A DNA stretch of 64,000 nt, from the NCBI RefSeq assembly GCF_038806765.1, contig NZ_CP152389.1, forward strand, positions 3,038,001 to 3,102,000, read 5' to 3'. Numbering within the stretch: the first letter of the stretch is position 1; every line of letters starts with the position of its first letter. The position numbers and the translations under genes are program-made. This document shows, piece by piece, positions 1 through 6,990 of this stretch. Source of the DNA: Mucilaginibacter sp. CSA2-8R (GTDB taxonomy: Bacteria > Bacteroidota > Bacteroidia > Sphingobacteriales > Sphingobacteriaceae). The notes under the pieces were generated by a model, which made no database searches, was not told where the DNA came from, and worked only from the letters and a program-made list of their open reading frames with translations.

Positions 1-111
1 AATTTCGGCACGGAGGCGGGCAATGAGCCCGTCCATTTCGGTTTTGGTATAACCGGGTATCTGCCGTTCTACCACGGTTTCGCGTACTACTTTTACGGTA
101 ATGTCTGGCAT
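1..111 (-). CDS. phage module A protein, C-terminus outside window
   Basis: A minus-strand reading frame opens with ATG at 111 and stays open to the window edge (about 37 codons, beginning MPDITVKVVRETV). It starts 10 bp after the stop of the 113-residue gene at 122-463 and so continues the phage head operon. The visible residues are charged and helical and no family can be recognised. A short head-tail joining or completion protein is a guess from position only. Confidence 0.6.
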   Translation of the reverse strand, partial: MPDITVKVVRETVVERQIPGYTKTEMDGLIARLRAEI

Positions 112-121
112 AATGAGTTTT

Positions 122-463
122 TTATTCGATGACGAAATCGCCCCGCATCAGAGTGTTAACGGTACCGTCGGCCAGGGTTTGTTTAAGGGTGTAACTAAAG
201 CTGCCCTTCAGCTGCATCTGGGCGGCCGGTTTGTACAGCCGTATCGTGCTGCTGCTGAGCCACTCCAGCCCCTTACCTTGGGTGAAGCTAAGCTTAACCA
301 AGCCGCCTTCGCCGGTTACCTGCATCTCAAAGGTACTGCCCGAAACATCCAGGTGGTAACTGCCAAAGGTGCCGTAACTAAACTCGAGCCGGGTGCTAAA
401 CGTGTCGCCGCTAACGGCATAAAGGGGCACCACGTTGGGGGTGTAAACGCCTGCAATGGCCAT
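122..463 (-). CDS. small phage-module structural-type protein
   Basis: A 113-residue protein with alternating hydrophobic and polar residues, apparently almost all beta-strand, and no signal peptide or membrane segment. It sits between the 208-residue DUF6712-like gene (15 bp upstream) and the next partial gene (10 bp downstream) in one minus-strand operon. Small beta-rich proteins after portal and head genes are often head-tail adaptors or tail completion proteins, but no named family is recognised here. The + strand frame covering the same bases is a shadow, since the minus frame continues the operon. Confidence 0.7.
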   Translation of the reverse strand: MAIAGVYTPNVVPLYAVSGDTFSTRLEFSYGTFGSYHLDVSGSTFEMQVTGEGGLVKLSFTQGKGLEWLSSSTIRLYKPAAQMQLKGSFSYTLKQTLADGTVNTLMRGDFVIE

Positions 464-478
464 AAAAAATTTGATAGT

Positions 479-1105
479 TTAAATAAAAGGATTGATGATG
501 CCGCAGCCCAAGGCATACGGCGTAGTGTTAAACTGGGTACGGTCTATTCCGCTGATGCGCGCGCCGGGCTGCCTGGCCGTGCGGTTGGCCTGGTTAACCT
601 GCCATGTGGGGAACAGCGCCCGGTTATCCTGCAAAAACTTTTCGGCTTCGTTGCAGTAGGCATTGGCAATGCTGCGGTACTCGGTAGTAATGCGCAGCAC
701 ATCCTTGTAAGGCAGCGCCTCCGAATGGTCCGACCGTTTAACGACCGGCCCCGAAGCGGTAAAGCGCACGGCATCGCCCTCGGCAAAACGGGCAAAGGCA
801 AAGTACACCAGCGCGGGCAGCAAACCACCGTAAGTAATGGCGTGCCCATGCGCATCGGTATATTCGCCACCCTGCCAAAGGGCTTGGTAAGCCTCCGGAG
901 CGTCGGGTTTTAACCGGGCGATGCCCTGCTCGTCGGCCGCAAACTGTTTGACCAGACTGCTGTACAAAGGCAAACCCAAAAAAGGTTTCAAATCCAGGTT
1001 CTGCGCCTTGCCTATAAAAGCCAGCATCCGCCCCCCGCTCACATTACAGCTCAAATCTTCAAAGTTGAGAAAGGTGTCGGGGTTGATGAGGAATATTGGG
1101 GTCAT
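479..1105 (-). CDS. DUF6712-like phage head-completion protein
   Basis: A 208-residue soluble protein opening MTPIFLINPDTFLNFEDLS. A helical N-terminal part (residues about 25-150) includes an aromatic-rich stretch (GGLLPALVYFAFARF), and the C-terminal tail is Gly/Asn rich. Proteins of this size and pattern (DUF6712) lie just after the portal gene in Bacteroidota prophages, where a connector or head-completion role is likely but not proved. It is separated from the portal gene by 276 bp that hold a long inverted repeat, so it may be transcribed separately. Family assignment is from recall of the pattern. Confidence 0.65.
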   Translation of the reverse strand: MTPIFLINPDTFLNFEDLSCNVSGGRMLAFIGKAQNLDLKPFLGLPLYSSLVKQFAADEQGIARLKPDAPEAYQALWQGGEYTDAHGHAITYGGLLPALVYFAFARFAEGDAVRFTASGPVVKRSDHSEALPYKDVLRITTEYRSIANAYCNEAEKFLQDNRALFPTWQVNQANRTARQPGARISGIDRTQFNTTPYALGCGIINPFI

Positions 1106-1108
1106 GGT

Positions 1109-1146
1109 TATTGGGTTATTGGTTGAGTAGTTGATTGGTTTTATTC
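1109..1146. repeat. short word-repeat tract upstream of the 208-aa gene
   Basis: The bases before the gene starting at 1105 read as repeated words of the type TTGGGTTATTGGTTGAG on the + strand (AACCAATAACCC on the coding strand). A similar tract, TTGGTTATTGGGTTGTTGG, lies upstream of the major capsid gene at 4880-4932. Both sit immediately 5' of a phage gene. Similar low-complexity words occur between genes in Sphingobacteriaceae; their function is unknown. Confidence 0.45.
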
Positions 1147-1182
1147 ATGGATGATGGTTCATAGTTCATGGCTCTAAAAAAA

Positions 1183-1317
1183 CGCGTCATTGCGAGGATA
1201 CGGGCGCCATCTCTTTAAGCTGACCCAGCGTTTGGGTATACGGTTTTGCATAGCGGCGACATGTCCGACGGCGAGCTTGTCCTAAAAAGATGGCGCCCGT
1301 ATCCTCGCAATGACGCG
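1183..1317. repeat. 135-bp inverted-repeat element, copy 1
   Basis: Perfect 30-bp arms (1183-1212 and 1288-1317) flank a 75-bp centre. The left arm contains GTCATTGCGAGGATACGGGC and the right arm is its exact complement. The element lies between the portal gene and the 208-residue gene. Related elements are at 4976-5123 and, degenerate, at 21907-22001. It resembles a MITE or a large REP-type palindrome; no transposase is present. If transcribed from either strand it would form a very stable hairpin. Confidence 0.85.
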
Positions 1318-1381
1318 GTGGGGAGAAAAACAAGAACCAAGAGCCAAGAACCGAGACCGCTTGTTTATTCACTCATAGATT

Positions 1382-2695
1382 TCACTTGGCTAATGGCTCT
1401 TGGCTCTCTCCTTCCCCCGGTACCATGGCCCTGGCCTCGTCGGGTTTGAAGCCGTAGGCGTGGATGAGGATGGCGGTTTTGTTGGCGGCGGGCAGGTTGG
1501 AGAGCAGCAGGTCGTTGAGGTTGCCACCGGCTTTGATACCTGGGGCGTCTTCGGCCACAATAGCCGGGATGGCTACTTTGTTCCAGTTGCCGGATGGGTT
1601 GATGTCGGTATAAAAATGGGCGAAGAGGGTTTGGTAAACCTCGGCAATATCGGCACGGTCGGGCGCGGTAATGTCGTTAAATTCGCGGATAGCCTCCTTT
1701 TTTTCGGCGCCATTGTTATTGAGCCCGCCCTGCTGCTCGTTGGTCACCAAAGCGCGGGGTATACTAAAGCCTTTGATGATGCGGGCCTCTACGCTCCTCT
1801 CGGTACTCTCAAACAGCTTGTCGTTGTTCTGGATGTCGTAAGGCTTAAACTCGGGGCGGGTATCTTCATCCTCATACTCTATCACGATGATTTTCTGCGC
1901 GCTTTTGGCACCCTGAAAAATCCCCAGATCGCGCTCCAGTTGCGACGGTGCCCAATTGTACTCTTGCGCATCGGTGCCGTAAGTGTCGGCTTCCTCGCGG
2001 CGGGCTTTCATAAACAGCATGGTGCTGGGCAAAAAACCAGTGGTTACCTCGCGGTTGTTAAAAGTTTTGATACCGGCCTCGGTTTCAAAATCCTCCCATA
2101 CGCTGTCGGCCTCAATCAAAGGGTAATCATCTACCTCGGGGTTAAAATAATACAGCTGACCTTTATAGTGCTCCAGTCCGCCGGCCTCGGCAATTTGCTG
2201 CTTTACAACTTCCGGCTCGGGGTTAAACGGGTGCAGGATGTGAAACTTAGACCGCATGATGTTTTTCCAGGTCTTGCGGCCCCAGTCGTTGTACAGCACA
2301 AACTTGCCGCACAACTCGGGGCTGTCGGTATTACCCATGCGGATATCCTCAAACTTCACATAATTCAGCTCCGCAATTTTGAGGTTGGCATTGTAGTTTA
2401 CCTGCACACCAAACCCACGAAACAGCCCCTTATCCTCGCTGATGGCCTTATCCAGCCGGGCCAGCGTTAGCCCGCGACCATTAACCACCTGCTTGCCCAG
2501 ACCCTGCTCTTCAAACCCGTTGCCGCCAATAAACTTGGCGCGCTTGTTCCAGCAGTCTTTAGCCGTGGGGCTGCCGGCCACCAGTTCGAGCATGCGCTGC
2601 GGGTAAGCATTGTCGGCATCGTAACTCAGTATGCCGTAGGTTTGGTTGGGCCTTACAATAATGCGGCGCTCTATCTGCGGGAGGTAGGTTTTCAT
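1382..2695 (-). CDS. phage portal protein
   Basis: A 437-residue protein with features of portal proteins of Bacteroidota tailed phages: an N-terminal segment (about 15-60) around YGILSYDADNAYPQRMLELV and SPTAKDCWNKRAKFIGGNGF, a beta-rich central wing, a helical stem region (SVEARIIKGFSIPRALV) and a polar C-terminal clip. The portal is the dodecameric ring at the capsid vertex through which DNA is packaged. Its start overlaps the stop of the 61-residue gene upstream by 4 bp (ATGA), so translation is coupled. The frame is intact with no stop or frameshift. No terminase gene is adjacent, unlike standard phage order. Confidence 0.85.
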   Translation of the reverse strand: MKTYLPQIERRIIVRPNQTYGILSYDADNAYPQRMLELVAGSPTAKDCWNKRAKFIGGNGFEEQGLGKQVVNGRGLTLARLDKAISEDKGLFRGFGVQVNYNANLKIAELNYVKFEDIRMGNTDSPELCGKFVLYNDWGRKTWKNIMRSKFHILHPFNPEPEVVKQQIAEAGGLEHYKGQLYYFNPEVDDYPLIEADSVWEDFETEAGIKTFNNREVTTGFLPSTMLFMKARREEADTYGTDAQEYNWAPSQLERDLGIFQGAKSAQKIIVIEYEDEDTRPEFKPYDIQNNDKLFESTERSVEARIIKGFSIPRALVTNEQQGGLNNNGAEKKEAIREFNDITAPDRADIAEVYQTLFAHFYTDINPSGNWNKVAIPAIVAEDAPGIKAGGNLNDLLLSNLPAANKTAILIHAYGFKPDEARAMVPGEGESQEPLAK

Positions 2696-2877
2696 CGGTT
2701 AGATTGGTTTACACGCCGGCCGTTAATTTTAACAAACAGCGGCGCAATGTGCGGCAATTGCTCCAGGTACCAGGCCAGTTCGGCATCGGTAGTGGCAGCC
2801 TGACTAAACAGGTGCCCACCCGGCAAAAACTGATGACGGCCCGGCCTTAGCACGTAGTTTCTTTTTTCTTTTGACAT
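2692..2877 (-). CDS. 61-aa phage-module protein coupled to portal
   Basis: A short basic protein (opening MSKEKRNYVLRPGRHQF) whose stop overlaps the portal start by 4 bp. It begins 183 bp after the stop of the tail-tube-like gene. Small uncharacterised genes of this kind often precede portals in Bacteroidota prophages. No domain is recognised. The overlap and shared direction support a real gene; its function is unknown. Confidence 0.6.
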   Translation of the reverse strand: MSKEKRNYVLRPGRHQFLPGGHLFSQAATTDAELAWYLEQLPHIAPLFVKINGRRVNQSNR

Positions 2878-2989
2878 ATGTTTCGGTTTCGGGTGATGAG
2901 TTGCGGGTTGCGTGCAGTTTGATTTTGCGGGATTGCATACCGTTGCTTTGCCTGTTCGTCAAAACTCCCCCTTCAGGGGGCTGGGGGGC

Positions 2990-3022
2990 AAAAGCGGGTC
3001 GCCAATTTGGCTACCCGCTTTT
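2990..3022 (-). terminator. strong hairpin between tube-like gene and portal
   Basis: AAAAGCGGGT (2990-2999) pairs with ACCCGCTTTT (3013-3022), and GCCAA with TTGGC inside, giving a 15-bp stem with one mismatch and almost no loop. On the coding strand the stem ends in a T run (CTTTTG). It lies 38 bp after the stop of the tube-like gene and 113 bp before the 61-aa gene. It would reduce readthrough from the highly expressed capsid and tube genes into the portal. A CCCCCTTCAGGGGG palindrome is adjacent at 2966-2981. Confidence 0.65.
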
Positions 3023-3060
3023 CATCAAACTAAAACAACTCAAAAACAGGTTACCGGTTA

Positions 3061-3648
3061 TTAAACCAGTTTCTCGATGCCAATCAGCGTAGACGTTGGC
3101 GATGCGGTACCTCCGCCCTCGGGGGCTAACACTACCGAGCGTGGTGGGTAAGGCTCGCGGAGCTTGTCGGGGTTGGTGAGCTTTAATTTGTAGCCACCTT
3201 CCATACCTTCGTCGGATGCGTTGCGTTCGGCCTCGGACATGATTAAACCGTTGGCGGCACCAAACAGCTCCACCGTCGAATCGCCCGATTTGTAGTTGTT
3301 AACGATGATGGCCTTCACGCGGCCGTAACCCATGGCCTGTATCTGCTTTTTGATGTCTGTGCTGTTACCGGCCAGGTTAAAATCAATCTCTTCGGTATAG
3401 CGCGGTCCAACCGCTGTTTTGGCCATTTTTGATACGGCATTAAAGCTATTGTTGGTACCTTCAAACTTGTACAGTTTGCCGCCGGCCGCTACGGGCGTTA
3501 AGCCTTCGACCAGCAGCGGGTTGGTGCTGTTGTACGAGATATTAAAGTCGCTCTCGTTAAAAATATAAATCACATCCTCAATACCTGAGGTTACGGGGCT
3601 GGCTGCACCCAGGGCAAAGCCGGCTGCTATTTTGTTATAGTCGGGCAT
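3061..3648 (-). CDS. phage structural protein, probably tail tube
   Basis: A 195-residue beta-rich protein opening MPDYNKIAAGFALGAASPVT, with a central region of sheet-forming residues and a C-terminal Gly/Thr-rich tail. It starts 28 bp after the major capsid stop in the same operon. Size, composition and position fit a major tail tube subunit of a siphovirus-like tail. Capsid decoration or head-tail joining is the alternative. A strong hairpin follows it. Confidence 0.55.
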   Translation of the reverse strand: MPDYNKIAAGFALGAASPVTSGIEDVIYIFNESDFNISYNSTNPLLVEGLTPVAAGGKLYKFEGTNNSFNAVSKMAKTAVGPRYTEEIDFNLAGNSTDIKKQIQAMGYGRVKAIIVNNYKSGDSTVELFGAANGLIMSEAERNASDEGMEGGYKLKLTNPDKLREPYPPRSVVLAPEGGGTASPTSTLIGIEKLV

Positions 3649-3676
3649 AATATAGTTTAGTTTAAATAATTAGTAA

Positions 3677-4876
3677 TTAAGCACCTAAATAAAATACTTC
3701 GTTGTAAAACTTCACCTCGGTGGCAGCCTTCATACGGGCTTTCATGCGCACCACGTTGTCGTTGGTGTAGGGCTTCAGGTAAACGGTAGACAATTCGGAG
3801 GCATCGCCCAAAAGGTCGACCCCTAAAAACAAATTTGAAGTGCGGGCGCCTACAATGCAGTTGGCAAAAAAGTGGTTCATAGGCTCCAGCGGGATGCCTA
3901 AGTACTCCAGCTTTTTGTCCTCGCTAAAAGCACCCAACACGTTGAGTGCGCGGGCGGCCTGCGCCTCTTTATAAGCCAAGGCCACGTGTAACGGAATCAG
4001 GATTTTAAAATCGGGCTGCACGCGGTCGGCATAATCCAGCTGGGCATAAACCGACTGCAATACCGATATAACGTTACCCGCATTAATGTAGCTAAATGCG
4101 CCTGCGGTAGCTGTGCCGGTAAAGGTGGCGTTGCGGCGTTTGTTTACCTCGTTGTAATTGCGTTGCAGCTTAAAGGTAGTAGCCGTTACGTTGTTGATGG
4201 TGTACGACTGACCGGTCAGATCGCCGTACAACTCATCCTTAATGCTACCGGTGACGCCGGTAAAGGTAATCATGTCGCCGGCTACCAAGCCTGCGGTGCT
4301 GCTTACTGTAACCACACCTGCAGCGGTGATACCGGTAACGCTCATGCTGGCGGCAGGGTTACCCGACAGATTTACTTTGTAAGTATCAGTACTGGATGCA
4401 ATTTTAGGCAGCAAACCCGGAAACGCAGCCGAGAACGAAGCCTCTAACACATTGCTTTTGCCCAGCCAGTACAAACGCTCGTTAGCGATTTGTATTTTGG
4501 TGAGGTAACGCTGCACTAAAAAGTCGGACAAATCAACTACGCCTTCGTAATCGCTGAAAGCGCCGGGCTTGATGCTTTGCGACTCCCAAGAGTTCACGAG
4601 TTTGTCCCACTGTTCCTGTTTCATGAATTCGTATACTACCGGGTCAAGGTAGCTTTCGGTTTGGGTAGCGGTTGTGCCCTGGTCGTTAAACATACCCGAC
4701 GGGTTTTGCAGCACGATGTCGTCATCCACGTCAAGAATGAGCTTGCGCGATTTAACATCGTTAATCACCGTCAGCAAGCCGCGTTTCACTGAGTCGGCTT
4801 CGAGCAGGGTGCTGGCCATGAAACCGGCCAGCGCTTCGCCCGCATAGGTATTATTGGTAAAAGTAAATTGTGCCAT
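3677..4876 (-). CDS. phage major capsid protein
   Basis: A 399-residue protein, the usual size for HK97-fold capsid proteins of Bacteroidota phages. The N-terminal arm (1-110) is followed by a helical segment with repeated aromatic residues (about 100-150), a Ser/Thr/Gly/Val-rich insertion (about 170-250) resembling an Ig-like or surface domain, then an axial-type domain (FKILIPLHVALAY, about 290-305) and a C-terminal beta segment ending VKFYNEVFYLGA. The upstream protease-scaffold gene fits its role in capsid assembly. A 429-bp gap with a long inverted repeat separates it from the protease gene, so it probably has its own promoter. Confidence 0.85.
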   Translation of the reverse strand: MAQFTFTNNTYAGEALAGFMASTLLEADSVKRGLLTVINDVKSRKLILDVDDDIVLQNPSGMFNDQGTTATQTESYLDPVVYEFMKQEQWDKLVNSWESQSIKPGAFSDYEGVVDLSDFLVQRYLTKIQIANERLYWLGKSNVLEASFSAAFPGLLPKIASSTDTYKVNLSGNPAASMSVTGITAAGVVTVSSTAGLVAGDMITFTGVTGSIKDELYGDLTGQSYTINNVTATTFKLQRNYNEVNKRRNATFTGTATAGAFSYINAGNVISVLQSVYAQLDYADRVQPDFKILIPLHVALAYKEAQAARALNVLGAFSEDKKLEYLGIPLEPMNHFFANCIVGARTSNLFLGVDLLGDASELSTVYLKPYTNDNVVRMKARMKAATEVKFYNEVFYLGA

Positions 4877-4975
4877 TTTTTTAGTTAATAGTTATTGAGT
4901 TATTAGGGGGGATTGGTTATTGGGTTGTTGGGATGAAAGCGTTCATGGTTCTTAGACCATGGCTCACTAAAAACA

Positions 4976-5123
4976 CGTCATTGCGAGGAACGGGCGCCAT
5001 CTCTTTAAGCTGAGACAGCGTTTGTGTATATGACGTACGTTACGTGGTGGGGATAATTGTGGATGACCTGCCAGACGACGAGCCTGTCCTAAAGAGATGG
5101 CGTCCGTATCCTCGCAAAGACGC
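4976..5123. repeat. inverted-repeat element, copy 2
   Basis: Left arm CGTCATTGCGAGGAACGGGC at 4976 and an imperfect complementary right arm ending near 5123 (CCTCGCAAAGACG). It is the same family as 1183-1317, here about 148 bp with diverged arms, and sits in the gap between the protease-scaffold and capsid genes. The divergence between copies argues for an old insertion or for spread in the genome rather than a recent duplication. Confidence 0.8.
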
Positions 5124-5197
5124 AGTCGGGATTTTCAGATTCACTAGTATAGCATATAGACGATTGAATAACGTCAATTACTCATCGCAAGTAGCAA

Positions 5198-5302
5198 AAT
5201 TTCTCACTATCGTTCGAAATGACAGGATGAGAGAACCGAGTGCCAAGAATGCCTTTATTCACTCATTCAAAACTCACTCATTAATTTCACTTGTCTCTTG
5301 CT
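5198..5302. repeat. TCTCACTATCG hairpin plus ATTCACTCATT words
   Basis: Bases 5203-5232 read TCTCACTATCGTTCGAAATG followed by ACAGGATGAGA, and bases 5262-5295 hold repeated ATTCACTCATT words that abut the stop of the protease gene at 5306. The same pair of motifs recurs near 28325-28455, 29297-29360, 34586-34665 and 63354-63520, nearly always just 3' of a minus-strand stop codon. Function is unknown. Confidence 0.6.
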
Positions 5303-5305
5303 TCT

Positions 5306-6739
5306 TTACTTCAACCCTGCTACCGCGGCTTTCACGGCGTTGGCGGCCAGGGAGCCTTGGGTGGGTTGCAGGAAGCCGGGGATGGCGGCCTCGACGGTAG
5401 CTTTGTTGCTGCGCCTGGAGTTTTCGGGTACAAAGCTGGAGCGGATGTCGTTGCTCAGTTCTTCTTTGTTTTTGCGGAGCTGGCGGTTGGAGGCTTCCAG
5501 CGCGGTGGAGGCTTCGGTAAGCAGTTCGCTTTGCTTGCCAATCAGGGTTTTCAGGCGTTCAATTTCCTGTTTTAAGGCTTCGTTTTCGTCTTGCAGGTCA
5601 TCCTCGGTGGGTTCGGTGTCGTCTTCTTCTTCTTCCACATCTTCGGGGGCAGGTTTGCTTTTAGTGGGTTTTAGTTTTTTCCTGGGGTCGGTTTCTTCGT
5701 CCTCGTCTTCCGGTTTTTCGCCTGGGGCGGGTTTGCCGGATTCTTCGGCTTTGAGACCGCTTACAAACCTCACCAGTTTGTCCAGCACCGATTGGTTACC
5801 GGCAGCTCTTTCTTTGCTTTTTACGTTCATGTTATTGTTATTTTGATTAGGGGATTGGGCTAATTGCAGGGCGCGGTCTATCACGGCATCCAGCGTGGCA
5901 ATGCCGTCTATCAGGCCATTGCCGATGGCCGTTTGCGCCAGGTAAACTTTGCCGGTTAAGGGCTCCTGGCAAAGCACGCCATCGGTTTTTACGTTGGTGA
6001 GTTTGAGCTTGCCGGCGCGGTTGGCTTTGACGGCGTTCATAAAAATGTCGTTGGTAGGGTTTAGAATATTGACCTTGATGCGACTGTAGCTGCCGGCCAG
6101 TGCAGCAAAGTAATCCTGGTTTTTATCGGGCGAGGTATCGGCGTTGATGACGTGCTCTTTGTAACCTTGCTTTTGCAGGGCTTCGCTGTCGTCCATAAAA
6201 CTTATCATGGTACCAATGGAGCCAACCTCGACGGTTTGGTGCGAAGCGTAAATTTCGCTGCAGGCCGAACCTATCCAGTACGCAGCCGAAGCCATCAAAC
6301 CGTCGCAATAGGCCAGTACCGGGATGCTTGACTGCTTAATGACCTCGGCAAACTCGCCCGTACCGGCTACCGAACCACCGCCGGAGTTTATTTTGAGCAC
6401 GATAGCCTCTACCCTGCCGCTTTGCCCGGCCTGTTTGACCCAGGCCGACAAGGTATCCGTACCAGGACTACCGCAGTAATCATCCTTCATCAACGCGCCG
6501 CTTACCGGGATAACGGCTACCGACCCCGGCTGAACGCCGCTCCAGATGTTATCCTCGATAGTAGTTTCGGTAATTTGTCCGTTATGGTGCGCCACGGGCA
6601 TTTCGAGCGGTGGCGCTGGGGCGGGGCCGCCCTCCTGGTGCAAAAACCGCAGTGCCAGCGGTACCAGTCCGTGGGCGGTGCGCGGCTCCATCAACCACAC
6701 GCCCCGGCTAATGGCCGAAGCCAGTTTATTTAATTTCAT
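5306..6739 (-). CDS. S49/SppA-type head maturation protease fused to scaffold
   Basis: A 477-residue protein. Residues 70-290 are a serine peptidase of the SppA/ClpP fold: LKINSGGGSV at 115-124 for the oxyanion region, DGLMASAAYW at 146-155 with probable nucleophile Ser151, and EVGSIGTM at 171-178. Residues 305-477 are scaffold-like: acidic at 331-385, then a coiled coil at about 383-430. Such fusions cleave scaffold and capsid N-termini during head assembly. Met304 (MNVKSKER) could be an internal start giving a free scaffold, as in lambda C/Nu3. The gene opens module A; no copy of the shared operator seen upstream of modules B and D was found here. Confidence 0.8.
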   Translation of the reverse strand: MKLNKLASAISRGVWLMEPRTAHGLVPLALRFLHQEGGPAPAPPLEMPVAHHNGQITETTIEDNIWSGVQPGSVAVIPVSGALMKDDYCGSPGTDTLSAWVKQAGQSGRVEAIVLKINSGGGSVAGTGEFAEVIKQSSIPVLAYCDGLMASAAYWIGSACSEIYASHQTVEVGSIGTMISFMDDSEALQKQGYKEHVINADTSPDKNQDYFAALAGSYSRIKVNILNPTNDIFMNAVKANRAGKLKLTNVKTDGVLCQEPLTGKVYLAQTAIGNGLIDGIATLDAVIDRALQLAQSPNQNNNNMNVKSKERAAGNQSVLDKLVRFVSGLKAEESGKPAPGEKPEDEDEETDPRKKLKPTKSKPAPEDVEEEEDDTEPTEDDLQDENEALKQEIERLKTLIGKQSELLTEASTALEASNRQLRKNKEELSNDIRSSFVPENSRRSNKATVEAAIPGFLQPTQGSLAANAVKAAVAGLK

Positions 6740-6990
6740 GTGCTTTAATCAGGTGATACTAATTTCGGGATTAAAGCGGACGAAAGTGGTGACACAAGTG
6801 TGTCAGTAGTGGAGGGAATGGATAAAAAAGCTTCTTAGTTCAAATCAGTCCTATTAGCCATAGTAATTTTAAATCACCTTTTACGACACAAATAATTATG
6901 CAAAAAGAAAAAAGCTGCTTTACGTATACATACAGCTTATTTAAGCCGAAATTTACTTACTTAGTAAAGTATTGACTCCTTATCGCCTCT
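6740..6990. other. divergent intergenic region between module A and TlpA-like gene
   Basis: A 251-bp region upstream of both the protease-scaffold gene (minus) and the TlpA-like gene (plus). It holds a perfect palindrome TGACACA-AG-TGTGTCA at 6790-6805, about 50 bp upstream of the protease start, and TTTACT-N5-AGTAAA near 6952-6968. No good -33/-7 pair could be assigned to the minus strand. Confidence 0.5.
6790..6805. promoter_or_regulatory. palindrome TGACACA-AG-TGTGTCA upstream of module A
   Basis: A perfect 7-bp inverted repeat with a 2-bp centre, 51-66 bp upstream of the protease start codon on the minus strand. It is sized like a dimeric repressor or activator site. It differs from the AT-rich operator of modules B and D, so module A may answer to a different signal. 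No regulator can be assigned. Confidence 0.4.

Noticed and set aside
101..913. 270-residue + strand frame
   Set aside because: It covers the 113-aa and 208-aa phage-module genes on the other strand, which have operon spacing and phage-like sequence; the + translation has no domain.
1400..2470. 356-residue + strand frame over the portal gene
   Set aside because: Shadow of the portal frame; Gly/Val-rich translation with no family signal and no upstream signal.
5291..5846. + strand Ser/Gly-rich frames over the scaffold region
   Set aside because: Low-complexity antisense of the acidic scaffold segment.
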